Shown here piece after piece: positions 47,933-58,330 of a stretch of 64,000 bases of DNA (within the stretch, counting starts at the first letter, position 1; each line of letters begins with the position of its first letter). The DNA is from Yponomeuta sedellus. Lineage: Eukaryota; Arthropoda; Insecta; Lepidoptera; Yponomeutidae. Below the pieces are notes generated by a model that was not told where the DNA came from, searched no databases, and worked only from the letters and a program-made list of their open reading frames with translations. Location of the stretch: NCBI GenBank assembly GCA_934045075.1, contig OW203722.1, forward strand, positions 16,957,486-17,021,485, in the 5' to 3' direction. The position numbers and the translations under genes were made by a program.

Positions 47933-48704
47933 GAGTCGACGCCATGACACTGCGATTAAATAATTTTAGAACCTAGGTAAATATAGGTTTTTTTGCAAAT
48001 AATTAATGTATCCCCACATTTTGGAAAATCTTTCGTCATGCGTATTCTATCGTAGGTACTCCGAAGCTAACTTTCGCCATGTGAAATTTACAAATTGGAC
48101 TCTCACCCTAGCTTCAGTTCAGGCATATTTGATAGTATTTTTTTCGAGCAATCGGGAAGAGACTGGCATTAAATAAGACATAAAGGTTGGTTAATTAGCG
48201 CGTTTGTCGTCTGTTTTAAATTACAAACCAAATCCCATTTTCTTGGTAATAACAACTTTTGTCCTTTCCGGGGCGCCTCTTAGGGCATATTAGTCGGTTT
48301 TTATGAGGACCAAATTGGTCCACAGCGTTGGAGTACTTTGATCAACCGATTTCCGAAACGAAGTGTTTATACGTTTCTCTAAATGACTTGGGCTTCGAGT
48401 GCTACGTGTCAGTGATTACAAATTTTAAGGTAGTTCTTGGAGCAGTTTATTGCTTACTAATTTCAGTATTTTTATGTGATATTGTTTTCTGGACGTTGAA
48501 CCACGTCATATACGCAAAGAGATTTATTAAAGTTGATATCTTATGCAAGTGGAAAGAACTAAATGAGGTGATGAAGTGGGTTTATTAAGCCGTAGTCTTT
48601 TTATCAGGTTAATTATCGTCACGTCTGAGGCACCGTTGCGTGCATTTGTTCATTAGTGGTATTGCGCTACTTTAAATGCGTCATATGTGTCAGGAATATT
48701 ATAC
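47933..48704. other. Single-copy non-coding DNA
   Basis: A frame at 48328-48588 encodes a membrane-segment-like stretch (VVLGAVYCLLISVFLCDIVF) but starts at TTG and is not recognised. No other feature. Confidence 0.4.
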
Positions 48705-48965
48705 TTTTAAAAACCAATTTAAAGGCTAAAAATTCCACCCATGCCGGGACTTGCACCCGCGACCTCTGGCTAATCGTGCCAGCGCTCTTCCAACTGAGCC
48801 GATGGGCGACCGACATCAGTGAAATTTCGAACCTCTTTACAATACTCTCTGTATTACTTACAGGCAGCGACATCTGCCTGAAGTAATTTGCATCACTTGC
48901 AGCCCCGATTGCCTATTATGCAGTTAAGTTTTACATCGGAATCATATCGCTGTACCCACATGATT
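48705..48965 (-). mobile_element. SINE-A copy A10, antisense with longest 5' block
   Basis: T-run end, diverged antisense tRNA-like body, leader, then the upstream block ending GTACCCACATGATTATA, shared with A9 at about 44108-44210. Followed by scraps of the A/T tail (TTTTTAATGCACTC near 48993). Confidence 0.8.
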
Positions 48966-49050
48966 ATATTCTTCTTAATGCACAAATCCGTGTTTTTAAT
49001 GCACTCTTCTCTACAAAAGGTTGATCAACTATTACTATGACTGTACCTAG

Positions 49051-49310
49051 TTAGCTGGTTAGACCTGAGATTTCCGCAGTTAGCCTCATAGTCGAAACAT
49101 TACACTTATCAACCACTGAGTTACGTTAACACTTCAGACACTGGGGTTTCCTTACGATGTTTTCATTCACAGTCAGGTAGTGGTATTGTTACTATAATTT
49201 CCCAAACTTAGATAACTAAGTCTTTGGTAAGTACATGCGGGGGTTCGACCTCCCGATTGAGAAACCAGCGTTCTGCACCGCTCCGCCGCCACCGCTTCTC
49301 TGAACCTAAA
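49051..49310 (-). mobile_element. SINE-E copy E3
   Basis: Antisense tRNA-like head (GGGTTCGACCTCCC region, about 49230-49300) and the TTCCTTACGATGTTTTC body. The opposite end starts TTAGCTGGTTAGACCTGAGA, shared with 62361-62600, so E3 and E6 are a subfamily with a different 3' end from E1. Confidence 0.65.
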
Positions 49311-49637
49311 TCACCTTGGAAGTGAAACGTTACATAAATTACTCGATAAATTGTCAAGCATTAATTATTTAGCTCTCTCAAAGGCAGGATTCGCTGTCTT
49401 GCTCGATTATAGCCTGTTAATTAAGTCTCACAAAACGTTCCACTAAATTAATTTGACTGTTACTACCCTGTTTGCTAAAAATCATTGCTTTCTTACGCCA
49501 GTAAAAATTGCCAGTTTAGTGCTCTCTATAAACTTAATGCAGATTTATTTGATGCTAAGCTACTGAGAGGCGTGTCTAAGGGAGGTCTCTGTCGAGCACT
49601 GAACCAGTTAAATCAGTATTTAAATCTCTCGTTTTGT

Positions 49638-49903
49638 TATGTTCATACATACATACATAACCTCACGCCTGTATCCCAGAGGGGTAGGCAGAGACCAGGG
49701 ACTGCCACTTGCCACGATCCTGACAGATCACCTTCGCTTCATCAACGTTCATAAGTCGTTGCATGCACGCACGCCGGTTCCGGGTACTTTTTATCTTTCC
49801 CTTTGCTAATACATCCCCTATTTGGTCAATGTAAGTCCGTCTGGGACGTCCCTTACCAGCCCTTCCCCTCACATTCGCAATATTTTTTTTTTCGTATGTT
49901 CAT
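49638..49903 (-). mobile_element. RTE-like LINE 3' end (copy R7) with open C-terminal frame
   Basis: Direct repeats TATGTTCAT at 49638-49646 and 49895-49903 probably are the TSD. The minus-strand frame 49872-49663 reads MRGRAGKGRPRRTYIDQIGD through NRRACMQRLMNVDEAKVI to YPSGIQA, 69 residues with no break, then a stop and (TATG)n tail. It is the best-preserved R copy and useful for naming the family, but only the last about 70 residues of the polyprotein remain. Confidence 0.8.
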
Positions 49904-50424
49904 CTAATATATTATTTTTAACTTGGACACAAGTGATTGATAATGTTAATTAATTCGGATAAATATTAGTTTTAAAAATTAAAAACAAACAATTATTATA
50001 CAGCAAATGCCAATAAAATAAGTTTCAATAATAATACCTAATTTCCTTCAAATTAATATTATTAAAATAATAATTGTAATATAAATATTAGCATTTGCTG
50101 ATTTAAATCAAATTAGCAATATAGCAGAATTGTTTGCCAAATCTTGTTAGTAGACACCACATGAAGAAGAAGAATATTTAAATTACCTATTCCCCAGTTC
50201 CTAGTTTTGAATTGAAAAAAAATTTAAATGCTTGCATTATCATCCATTGTAAAAACGTTTAAAATGAAATTAAGTATCACTGAATATTTAATTATTTACA
50301 TTCTCATATTTATTTCCTTTACCATATAAAACAAGTAACAATCTTAGTACATTATAATTGTAGTACGAGTATATATTAGTTTTAAGCTAGATTGACACCC
50401 AAAGAATACGTTATTGGAATCGTT
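49904..50424. other. AT-rich non-coding DNA
   Basis: Nothing recognised. Inverted AT-rich stretches around ATTAGCATTTGCTGAT near 50090 may fold weakly with GCAAATGCCAAT near 50004. Confidence 0.4.
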
Positions 50425-50490
50425 ATCAACCCTTGTATGTCCCCACTGCTATTATTATTATTGTTATTATTATTATTATTATTGTTATTG
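50425..50490. repeat. Family-F end joined to an ATT microsatellite
   Basis: ATCAACCCTTGTATGTCCCC (antisense family-F terminus, F4) runs at CACTGCT directly into (ATT)n with two TTG interruptions, so the element is cut after about 28 bp. Confidence 0.7.
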
Positions 50491-50874
50491 GAATACTATC
50501 GGCAAATTTGAAGGGTCTCTAACAACGGGTAATTTATTTAGGAAAAGTTACTCTACCATGCTTCAAAATCATTATCAAAGCAATCTCAAACTTATATGTC
50601 AAAACTTGGTTAACAACGTAGTAAGAAGTGGCGATGCATTAAATGTAATTATACATTTCGTATGGTGCCCCATCCAATATGGTATGGTAACACAAATGAT
50701 TAGGTACGCCCTCCCGTATTATGATGTTGTTAGCGACTTGAAGTTTTTACGAGTTGTTTGATTTGAAAGAGTCCAAATGTAATGAGGTATTTCGTTTCAC
50801 TTCACACGCAATTTTGGCGGTAACCAACTTTAGTTTTGGGTGGAGGTCGATGATATTATTCTTCAGGTAGGTAC
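50491..50874. other. Non-coding or unrecognised frame
   Basis: A frame continuing out of the ATT repeat to 50761 has plausible amino-acid composition (GDALNVIIHFVW...) but no recognised family and no start outside the repeat. Confidence 0.3.
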
Positions 50875-51103
50875 AGTCTGTTAGCTTTTAGAATATACCT
50901 CGGCTACTATCGGATAGAATCGATTATATGGCAATAAGGTAAGGTTTATTTTGTATTGTTATTTATAACTTTACATAACTTTTCAAAAGAGCGATGAAAA
51001 GTTTTATACAGAGCAGGAAGTAGTATTACCCTGGTGTGCTTTCGGCAAAAACCGATGCCTACTCTAGAGCCCGAGGTACCTATATTCTAAAAGCTAACAG
51101 ACT
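50875..51103 (+). mobile_element. TIR element family C, copy C3 (229 bp)
   Basis: Ends AGTCTGTTAGCTTTTAGA and TCTAAAAGCTAACAGACT. The interior matches C1 (AAGTTTTATACAGAGCA, CTACTCTAGAGCCCGAGG). No flanking duplication visible. Confidence 0.82.
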
Positions 51104-51272
51104 CTAAGTCAAACATGGCTCCTTTCTTCGAGATACCTGTGTGAGTTTATTAACGTATATTTTTCTATGTACCTACTATTATGGCAAACTTATTTTTGCC
51201 TTTATGTTGCAAACCAAAATTTTTTGCGTCAATATAGTATTTCCGAATTTCCTTCAGCAACTTTCCATCGTC

Positions 51273-51402
51273 AGGTTGTCTGGAAGAAATTGCTTTTAGC
51301 AATAAGGCCGCCAATTGTACTATGTACATTTGTAATTATTTTGTATTTGTTGTTTTTGCAGTGTACAATAAAGAATATTCGTATCTTATCTTATCTTTGT
51401 TT
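51273..51402 (+). mobile_element. LINE 3' end (family Z, copy Z5)
   Basis: Sense copy: GTCTGGAAGAAATTGC, TTTTAGCAATAAGGCCGCC, AATTGTAC, ending GTACAATAAAGAATATTC with a (TTATC)n tail. The best-preserved reference for this family in the window. Confidence 0.8.
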
Positions 51403-51742
51403 AAAACAAAATGATGATACATATTAATTGATGTTTTTGGTCCACCATCTCGGTCAATATGTTTACTAATCGTTTCCAGTGTAATGCCTCAACGTCGCGC
51501 ATGTAGATCAATATGATAGTTATGTTTATTGATGACGTCCGTTTAAGTATTAACTGATGTGGCGGTCACCTTGGTGTTTATGGTCCACTGCGTCCGTGTA
51601 GATTCGCGATACAGAGGAGCATTGATTGGTCGAGGTACCTTAACCATCGATTAAATACCGTAGCGCGTGGGAAACAATTTGTATTTTAGAAATTGATTGG
51701 TATTTGAATTTCACGTTTTTTATGTAGTCTGTAAATGGTTAC

Positions 51743-51893
51743 CCATTACACGGGTCAAATCGCGATAATTTATTAGGTAAAACGTAATTACTTTATTTTC
51801 CGACGTTTTGGCGTTGCCGTGGTCCCGGGTAGACTCTACGAAGGTAATCACGTTTTACCTAATAAATAATCGCACTTTGACCCGTTTAATGTG
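51743..51893. mobile_element. Fold-back element B3
   Basis: Arms 51743-51791 and 51844-51893 are inverted copies with few mismatches. The interior has the CGACGTTTTGGCG...GCCGTGGTCCCGGGTAG core shared with B1, B2 and B4, but the arms are unrelated in sequence to those of B1 and B2. Confidence 0.78.
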
Positions 51894-51944
51894 TATCGTA
51901 TTAATGTGTATCGTATGAGTATCGCGAATCATTAGGAAATACTA

Positions 51945-52148
51945 GTCTATAAAAGTCCCACTACAGGGCCTTCAGGTACGGGCTTAATTACCACCCGTGC
52001 GGCCTACCACGGATTGGCCATTTCAAGCGCTGAGGTATTTTAACACCTCAGATACTCAGGTTTCCTCACGATGTTTTCCTTCACGGTTAGCGAGTGGTGT
52101 TGCTATTTTATTAACTTCACAAATATACATAACTTAGAAAGCAATGCC
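51945..52148 (-). mobile_element. SINE-E copy E4, lacking tRNA head
   Basis: Contains the CTATAAAAGTCCCACTAC end, CGCTGAGGTATTTTAACACC and TTCCTCACGATGTTTTCC blocks. The tRNA-like head is missing at the right. Confidence 0.65.
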
Positions 52149-52196
52149 AACCATGGATATGCACACATATTTGATTGTTAACTGTGCTATATCAAC

Positions 52197-52393
52197 TAGT
52201 TATTTATAGTATTTTCTAAGGTTAACACGAGCAGTAAACATAATTAAAACTGTTTTTATACGGATTTATGCTCGTTTATTACATTTTTACAATTTTCCGA
52301 CGTTTCGGCACTTTTTCAGGTGCCGTGGTCTCGGAAAAATGTAATAAACGAGCGCAAATCCGTATAAAAACAGTTTTAATTAGTTATTTATAG
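52197..52393. mobile_element. Fold-back element B2 with 13-bp TSD
   Basis: Perfect 13-bp repeats TAGTTATTTATAG at 52197-52209 and 52381-52393. Body 52210-52380: the left arm begins with the about 30-bp tail (CTAAGGTTAACACGAGCAG) and continues as the inverted arm; the right arm stops at CAGTTTTAAT without the tail. The missing-tail side is the opposite of B1, so the asymmetry is not fixed by orientation. Confidence 0.9.
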
Positions 52394-52766
52394 AAACTAC
52401 AATGTAGACTAAGGGCCAATGGAGGTAATCGTTCGTTAACTTTAATTTTAACTAAGGATTGCAAATGCAACTATTCAAAATGCAAAAAATCGAGAGGAGA
52501 GGCCTAATTATGCGCAACAAATACTGTCGGAATCCAGACGTTTGAGCCAGACGTTATGAAATTCGAAAACTAGAGAATAATAATTATTCAGGAATCTATC
52601 CCAAAGGTGATTATTTCTTTCTTTCTCTAATAAACATTCAAAAAGTGCAAAATAATCTCTCCAACTAGAATCTGAATCATTCTCCCTTTTTCTCTGAGCA
52701 ATACCCTGTTTATGTTAACACTAATAATCTAGAAACAAAACTTTTCGTAAGCACTACACTTTATTT
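52394..52766. other. Single-copy non-coding DNA
   Basis: Nothing recognised. Confidence 0.45.
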
Positions 52767-53681
52767 ATTTAAATCCAGATTAATTTAGGCACTTGATTTT
52801 TTGTCGGAATATTCCAACCTGGGAACCGATTTTCGTCCATGCAAATTGAAAGCGTAGACGCAAAACAATCGACGGATTGGACATTTGTCGCATAAAAATA
52901 TGATAACTCGACAAAGTTATTGGACATTTATTTTCCGATTCGGACTCAATATAGCATGGCGTTCAGAATACAAATTTTGGCTGGCGCTCGAATTTTATGA
53001 AGAAGTTAGACTTATACGACTGATTTGCTAATGAAGTGAGAATTGGCTTCCTGGGAGCCGCTTCTCGCCCATGCAAATTAAAAGCGTAGTCGCAAAATAT
53101 TCAAAGGATTAGACATTTGTCGCATAAAAATAAGATAACATAACTCGTCAGAGTCATTAGACATTTATTTTCTTATTCGAATTCAGTATAGCATAGCGTT
53201 CACAATACAGATTTTGGCTGTCGCTCGACTTTTTATGTAGAATTAAAGTCATAAGCGTTAAGAGTCGTATACGAATTATTTGCTAATGAAGTGAGAATTG
53301 GCTCCCAGGGATTTTAACTCTACATAAAAAGTCGAGCGACCGCCAAAATCTGTATTCTGAACGCCATGCTATATTGAATTCGAATAAGAAAATAAATGTG
53401 TAATGACTCTGACGAGTTATCTCATCCTATTTTTATGCGACAAATGTCGAATCCTTCGAATATTTTGCGTCTACGCTTTTATACGTATGGGCGAGAATCG
53501 GTTCCCAGGTTTCACCCTGATACAAGAAACCGAAGACACGAAACGAAGATACGAGGAACTGAAACACCGTCTCTACTCACCACGATTAGGTTCTGCGAAT
53601 CACAGCAAAATCCGGTCGACTTTTCCGACAAAAAAGTTAATCCGAAGTTAATTAATTACGTAAGTTAATCCGGATTTAAAT
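52767..53681. mobile_element. Compound inverted element, 0.9 kb, 17-bp TIRs
   Basis: Termini ATTTAAATCCAGATTAA (52767-52783) and TTAATCCGGATTTAAAT (53665-53681) are inverted with one mismatch, and TTTTTTGTCGGAA recurs inverted inside both ends. The interior has three copies of a roughly 220-260-bp unit starting CCTGGGA: two direct (from 52818 and 53050) and one inverted (53302-53519). Non-coding; no transposase fragment seen. Confidence 0.82.
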
Positions 53682-53706
53682 CACTAATAATCTTAACTTG
53701 ACTTAA

Positions 53707-53823
53707 TAGGTTGTTTGGAAGAGATCACTTTTAGTGATAAGGCCGCCGTCTGTACTCTTAGGTTAAGAAATATCTGTGTGATTTCCATTTTTATGTATAA
53801 TAAAGTGTTCTATATCTATCTTA
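53707..53823 (+). mobile_element. LINE 3' end (family Z, copy Z6)
   Basis: GTTTGGAAGAGATCAC, TTTTAGTGATAAGGCCGCC, and a GTATAATAAAGTGTTCTA end with a TCTATCT tail: the same TCTA-type tail as the one that expanded at 170-1577. Confidence 0.78.
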
Positions 53824-54337
53824 ACATTTTGACATAAAAACATGTTCAACACGTGCATGATTGAGTAGCTTTAACCAGCTTGTAGTCTAGTTCTTCTTTT
53901 TCTCATATTAGCACCTAACCGAGATCGACTCCCGCTGCGGTCTCGCCAGTGACGGCTCGACCGATACCCATCGTTCTGTCATCGCGACATCCTATATGAC
54001 AGAGTGATGACATCTCATCGATTAATCAGTCGGCTTTGACGAATTAACCTTTGCGTTTGCTCGCTTTGCTTGGCGACGATACCATCAAACAACGGATTGA
54101 AACGTCTTAGATTAGATTTATCTACAGCTGTTAGCGTAATTTTGGGGCAATTTGATACTAAAGAAGAATATATAAGATGGGATTTTAGTCAATAATGCAC
54201 TATTATAGGTAAAAGTTAGACTACGAAACCATCTTGTCCCCACGAGTAGCTAGGGAAAGGTTTGTCCATCCCGGCAGAGCCCCGCATGCCGAAACAAGGC
54301 TTTTAGTGTCTGGAGAACGCCTGACTCCAGGACGTGG
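53824..54337. other. Non-coding DNA with a GC-richer patch
   Basis: Position 53920-54000 is GC-richer (GACTCCCGCTGCGGTCTCG). No feature recognised. Confidence 0.4.
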
Positions 54338-54420
54338 CTCGTGGCAAGTGGCAGTCCCTGGTCTCCTCCTACCCCTCTGGGATACAGTCGTGAGGTTATG
54401 TATGTATGTAAGTTTCACGA
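54338..54420 (+). mobile_element. RTE-like LINE 3' end (family R, copy R8)
   Basis: Sense copy of the last about 80 bp: GTGGCAAGTGGCAGTCCCTG, CCCCTCTGGGATACAG, GAGGTTATG and a (TATG)n tail. Confidence 0.75.
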
Positions 54421-54654
54421 CCACTACCTATAACATACAAACTATAACCCTAAAGTAGCAAGCGTAATGAACCTTGGAAGTTATTATAAAAAATGATGAG
54501 CCAACAGTCCAGTGTATAAATAAATAAATAAATAAAAAAATCTACATAACGCAATTACGTGTTCTACTCTCAAACTAGGATACACTGTGCTATAGTAACT
54601 AGCTAAAGATATTACAAACAAGGAAACACACCCAGACTGAGGCCATTTATACAA

Positions 54655-54900
54655 AAGGCACAGGTACGGCAAGGCCAGTTGGAATCGAACCTACGGTCAC
54701 CGGCATTACAATCAGACGTGATACCCACGAGGCTGTCGAGGCAAGACAGTACAAAACCACTTTGTGAAGTGTGCCCTGAATTGATGAATTAAATTGCCAC
54801 ATCTGTAGGTATATGGTTTGTTCAAGCTCGTACGCTGGCCTGACGCGTGCCCGTCGCCGCGTGGTGACAGCCAAACAATACGTAACAGAAGTATATGCGT
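54655..54900 (-). mobile_element. tRNA-derived SINE (family G)
   Basis: On the minus strand: A-box-like AGCCTCGTGGGTATCACG, B-box GTAGGTTCGATTCC at the right spacing, then GGCCTTGCC. No second copy in the window, so its extent to the right is uncertain. Confidence 0.5.
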
Positions 54901-54954
54901 CACGAATTATTGCTTGGTATGATATACGATAACTACTTGACTTAATAACTACTG

Positions 54955-55088
54955 ACAGTAAGGCCCGCCACTGTCTTACAATCCTCCACCAACCCGGACT
55001 TGGCCCCCGTGGTGGAGTATGGCCTAACCATCCTGCGATGCAGGAAGAGACCCGTGCCCCAGTAGTGGGGACATACAAGGGTTGATAA
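54955..55088 (+). mobile_element. Retroelement 3' end, family F (F5)
   Basis: Blocks in order: CCGCCACTGTCTTACAATCC, GTGGTGGAGTATGGCCTAAC, GATGCAGGAAGAGACCCGTG, GTAGTGGGGACATACAAGGG, TTGAT. Shares the last two with 56372-56708. Confidence 0.65.
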
Positions 55089-55164
55089 CGTAACGTACGA
55101 TATACGATGTACTTTACGAAATCCATATGTGTATTTACTTCTGAGTTGAAGATATCCTACTTAT

Positions 55165-55240
55165 TACACTTCACACTATCACACTTCACACTATCACACT
55201 TCACAATATCACACTATATAATTATATCATATCACACTAT
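55165..55240. repeat. 15-bp minisatellite
   Basis: About three to four units of CACACTTCACACTAT, degrading into ATATCATATCACACT. Confidence 0.8.
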
Positions 55241-55400
55241 TATTATAAAGGAGAAAGTTTGTGAGATTGTATGTTTGTTACAACTTCACGTCTAATCGGC
55301 TGGAACGATTTTAATAAAAATTGTTGTGGGGTTAGCTAGCACCCAGGATTAACGCAAAGAAAAGCGATAAACCGCGGGTAACACCGCGGGGCACAGCTAG
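55233..55400 (+). mobile_element. Helitron-like element H4 with intact 3' hairpin
   Basis: The CCGCGG arms at 55372-55377 and 55384-55389 form a hairpin seven bases before CTAG (55397-55400), and the next base is T. The body carries the ACGTCTAATCGGCTGGAACG block. The layout matches Helitron 3' ends. Confidence 0.6.
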
Positions 55401-55615
55401 TAATATTATAAATGTGAAAGTTTGTGAAAATACTTGGATATTTATTACTCAGTCTCGCCATGATAGCTGAACGGATTTAATTTTTAACGGATTTTTAACT
55501 TGGGATACAGATAGTAAAGGTCTGAACTGAGAGATAGTATACTTGATATTCTGGTAGTGCGTCCAGCACTAATCCTGCGCAAAAGAAGTCGCGGGCAGCA
55601 GCTCATAAATAAGTT
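55401..55615 (+). mobile_element. Second Helitron-like copy (H5), abutting H4
   Basis: Restarts with TAATATTATAAATGTGAAAG and runs to GTCGCGGGCAGCAGCTCAT, a degraded CTAG terminus. Less well kept than H4. Confidence 0.45.
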
Positions 55616-56371
55616 GAAGTAAAATCCAAAAGTTATATATTAGCTGCTAGTAAATTATTCAAAATAAATCGCTTCCAAACAACACAATCATTGGCGCTGG
55701 TCTCAAATTAAGAAATTATAATATATACAATAATAAAATTTTACAGTTTTGATACGAGTACAATATTTTAATAATGTATGAGATTTATATAAATAAAGTT
55801 GTGATTTAATGGAGTAATTGAAAAGGAGTACAATATGTGAACAATTATTATATTGGGTATTATAGCCAGATAAACTTACTATAAAATGTACTATGTCCTT
55901 CTGTCGCTTCAGAAGTGGAGTGATAGGTCAGTCACACAAGTTTTCATTTCACTGTTGGCCTTCGGACATCGAATATCCACTGATTAATAAGACATGCACA
56001 TCCTGTCTGTGATGTCTGTCTCATTAACACTATACCTATAGAACGTTGGAGCTACTTTTTGTGCAAGAAGGATAGTGTCGTCACAATTCATTTATTAAAT
56101 GTAGGCTTCAACGTCTGTAATTTGTAGAATAAATTAAAATTGGACAGTGCAGATGACGATTCTATGTTTCGTCAGCTTTTGTGGATGTGTGAGAAGTTAC
56201 TGTACAATAAAAAATTCATATGGGAACGTGCATCAAGCATTTTCCTCGCACTAAAATACTGAGACTGAAATAAACATAATAAGATTTAACGCCTCAACGC
56301 GTATTTTATGCTCCTTCCAAAAGTGTTTTTTTTAATTAAGAAACTTGAAACAATATTTGATTTTTAAATCA
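55616..56371. other. Non-coding DNA
   Basis: AT-rich; nothing recognised. Confidence 0.45.
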
Positions 56372-56708
56372 ATAGGCACTTACAATCCTTACCACTCCAG
56401 GTTGGTGGAGGATTGTAAGACAGTGGCGGGCCCTACGTCAGAAGTTATCGAGACGCCCATAAGGCCTCTGACGTGGCTTAACGACTGCCATCACATGACA
56501 GCCGGCCCCAACGGCTTAACGTGCCTTGCGAAGCACGGAAACGCTCGGAAAAATGCCGCTAGCGGTAGTCACGTCACGGTCACCCATCCTGTGCCTGACT
56601 GCGCCTGTCGTTTCTTAACTCAAGTGAATCGCTTGGTTCGAGCTAGCCTTTCTGCGATGCAGGAAGAGACCCGTGCCCCAGGAGTGGGGACATACAAGGG
56701 TTGATATT
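56372..56708 (+). pseudogene. Retroelement 3' coding fragment, family F (F6)
   Basis: An open frame ends ...SAMQEETRAPGVGTYKG and a stop at 56704; the same C-terminal codons occur in F5 (EETRAPVVGTYKG). The frame upstream (TCLAKHGNARKN, VTVTHPVPDCACRF) has no second copy to compare. It looks like the tail of a longer retroelement ORF, truncated at the 5' side. I do not recognise a clade. Confidence 0.5.
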
Positions 56709-56732
56709 GATATCGATCGATGACTTCTACCA

Positions 56733-56762
56733 GACACACACATACATACATACACACACACG
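56733..56762. repeat. CA/CATA microsatellite
   Basis: Short (CA)n and (CATA)n run. Confidence 0.85.
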
Positions 56763-57886
56763 TAGTCACTGTACCAATCATCACATACCACACGTTATAA
56801 ACCTATACCTTACTCAAGCACGTAAATCACATCGAACTTCATGCATCACAAAGCACACTACGTAGTAGTGAGGTGTAACATCTCTACCCATAACTTACAA
56901 ATTGCATACTCTACTATCTTACCCTTATCTTTCTAAACATCAACGATAATGTTTAATTCTTCAATTCAAAATTTTATTTTCCTGTATAAATCTCATTGCG
57001 CCATGCAAAATCATAATTAGTTAGTGTATAGAACACTGCTAAATTGCTTAACTGTGTAGCTATTTCCTAAAGAAAATTTTTTTTATTCTAACGATGTAAT
57101 GTAGCTAGCATACTGGGGACCCTTCCCAGAAGCGGCGATAATCTGGGCGCAGTAATTGACTTTTAGTAAATACTCTGCCCCAAGATAAGAAAAAATTATA
57201 AGTAATTCCGTGGAAATCTGTAATTGGCCATATTATTTATCGTAAATGTTAAGTTTTTTTGTTACTGATTTCGCTGTAGATTTCCCTGTCATTAAACAAA
57301 CAAATAAAATAGTTAGTGTTTTAAATTAATTAATTTATATTTATATACTCGTATATTTTGTAAATACTGTTAAATTAGTAAATAAATAAATATTTGAGCC
57401 TTAATTTTTATTCTATTTACATTCTTATATAAATCGAGTCTGTGTTTGATGTTTTTTTGCGTCTTTTCGCGAGTACCTTTAAGTTATTCGGAGCACGCGA
57501 ATCGATTTTCCGTTTTAACATCGACGTTTATGACATTTAAATGAACATAAAATAGTTTCGCGTTACTTTATAAGGGCTAACCGCAGGACAGAAAAAGAAG
57601 AGCACTGGACTGGGCTGACTGGAATGTCGCTGCTCGCTACCAACTTCCATCTTATTAATTTTTTCAAGCCTCCTGAACTAGATTATTTATCTTAAGTTTT
57701 GATCGTAAATTAAGACTGGTTCATTAATGACTATAACTTTAATTTATATCTATTTCGCGCATGTGGCGATCGATGCAAATGCGAGCAAAGTAGATTTATG
57801 CGACGGTTACAATTTTCTCGATCGTTTCATATTATTTACGGCCAATTTTATTTTCATGTTTTTCTGACGATTTAGAAACAAAATTT
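56763..57886. other. Single-copy AT-rich DNA
   Basis: No feature recognised in about 1.1 kb. Confidence 0.45.
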
Positions 57887-58080
57887 GACGGCCTCTGTGG
57901 CGCAGCGGTAGCGCATCTGCCTACCATGCAGGAGGTCTGGGTTTGATCCCTGGCTGGGGATAAAAAAGACCCCAGTTCTTGGATGTTTACATGTTTGTGA
58001 TGTCGTTGTTTCTGGTTCCCACGACAAAGCGTATCCTAGTGTGGGGCAAGAAGCAATGTATGTGCCTGTATGTAAATGTT
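57887..58080 (+). mobile_element. SINE-D copy D2, tRNA-Gly-like
   Basis: Head CCTCTGTGGCGCAGCGGTAG...GGAGGTCTGGGTTTGATCCC with an anticodon loop CTACCAT, which would place ACC (glycine) in the anticodon. Then GACCCCAGTTCTTGGATG, TTGTTTCTGGTTCCCACG and a TGTATGTAAATGTTATG tail. Best reference copy of this family. Confidence 0.82.
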
Positions 58081-58087
58081 ATGTTAG

Positions 58088-58330
58088 ATAATATAAGATA
58101 AGAATATTTTTTATTGCATACCGGAAAATTGTTACAGAAACAGCAGATACAGAAGATGAGGAACAAGAAACTTGTAGTAAGCGTTATTTTTTGCCCAATG
58201 GCTCGATGGATTGACGATCTGAGGTAGTTTGCTGGCAGTGGCTGGATGATGATGGCCAAGGACAGAATGAAGTTGTTTTAGGCGTGTCTTATAGGTATCT
58301 CTAGTATTGGACAAAACGGGCCGATTAATT
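58088..58330 (-). mobile_element. LINE 3' end (family Z, copy Z7), possibly with ORF tail
   Basis: The end GCAATAAAAAATATTC and TTATC tail on the minus strand match family Z. The adjacent minus-strand frame (58377-58132, MDNNFLLELRKPKKFL... to LVPHLLYLLFL) may belong to it but is unrecognised. Confidence 0.5.

Noticed and set aside
48328..48588. 86-codon frame with a membrane-like segment
   Set aside because: Starts at TTG, has no early ATG, and no similarity is recognised.
50414..50761. 115-codon frame starting in the ATT repeat
   Set aside because: The N-terminal part is microsatellite-encoded Tyr repeats and the rest is unrecognised.
54647..55126. 159-codon minus-strand frame
   Set aside because: It spans an antisense family-F element end and a tRNA-derived SINE, so it is a chance fusion of repeats.
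57894..57965. tRNA-Gly gene
   Set aside because: The acceptor stem does not pair, and the sequence continues into a SINE body with two other copies in the window.
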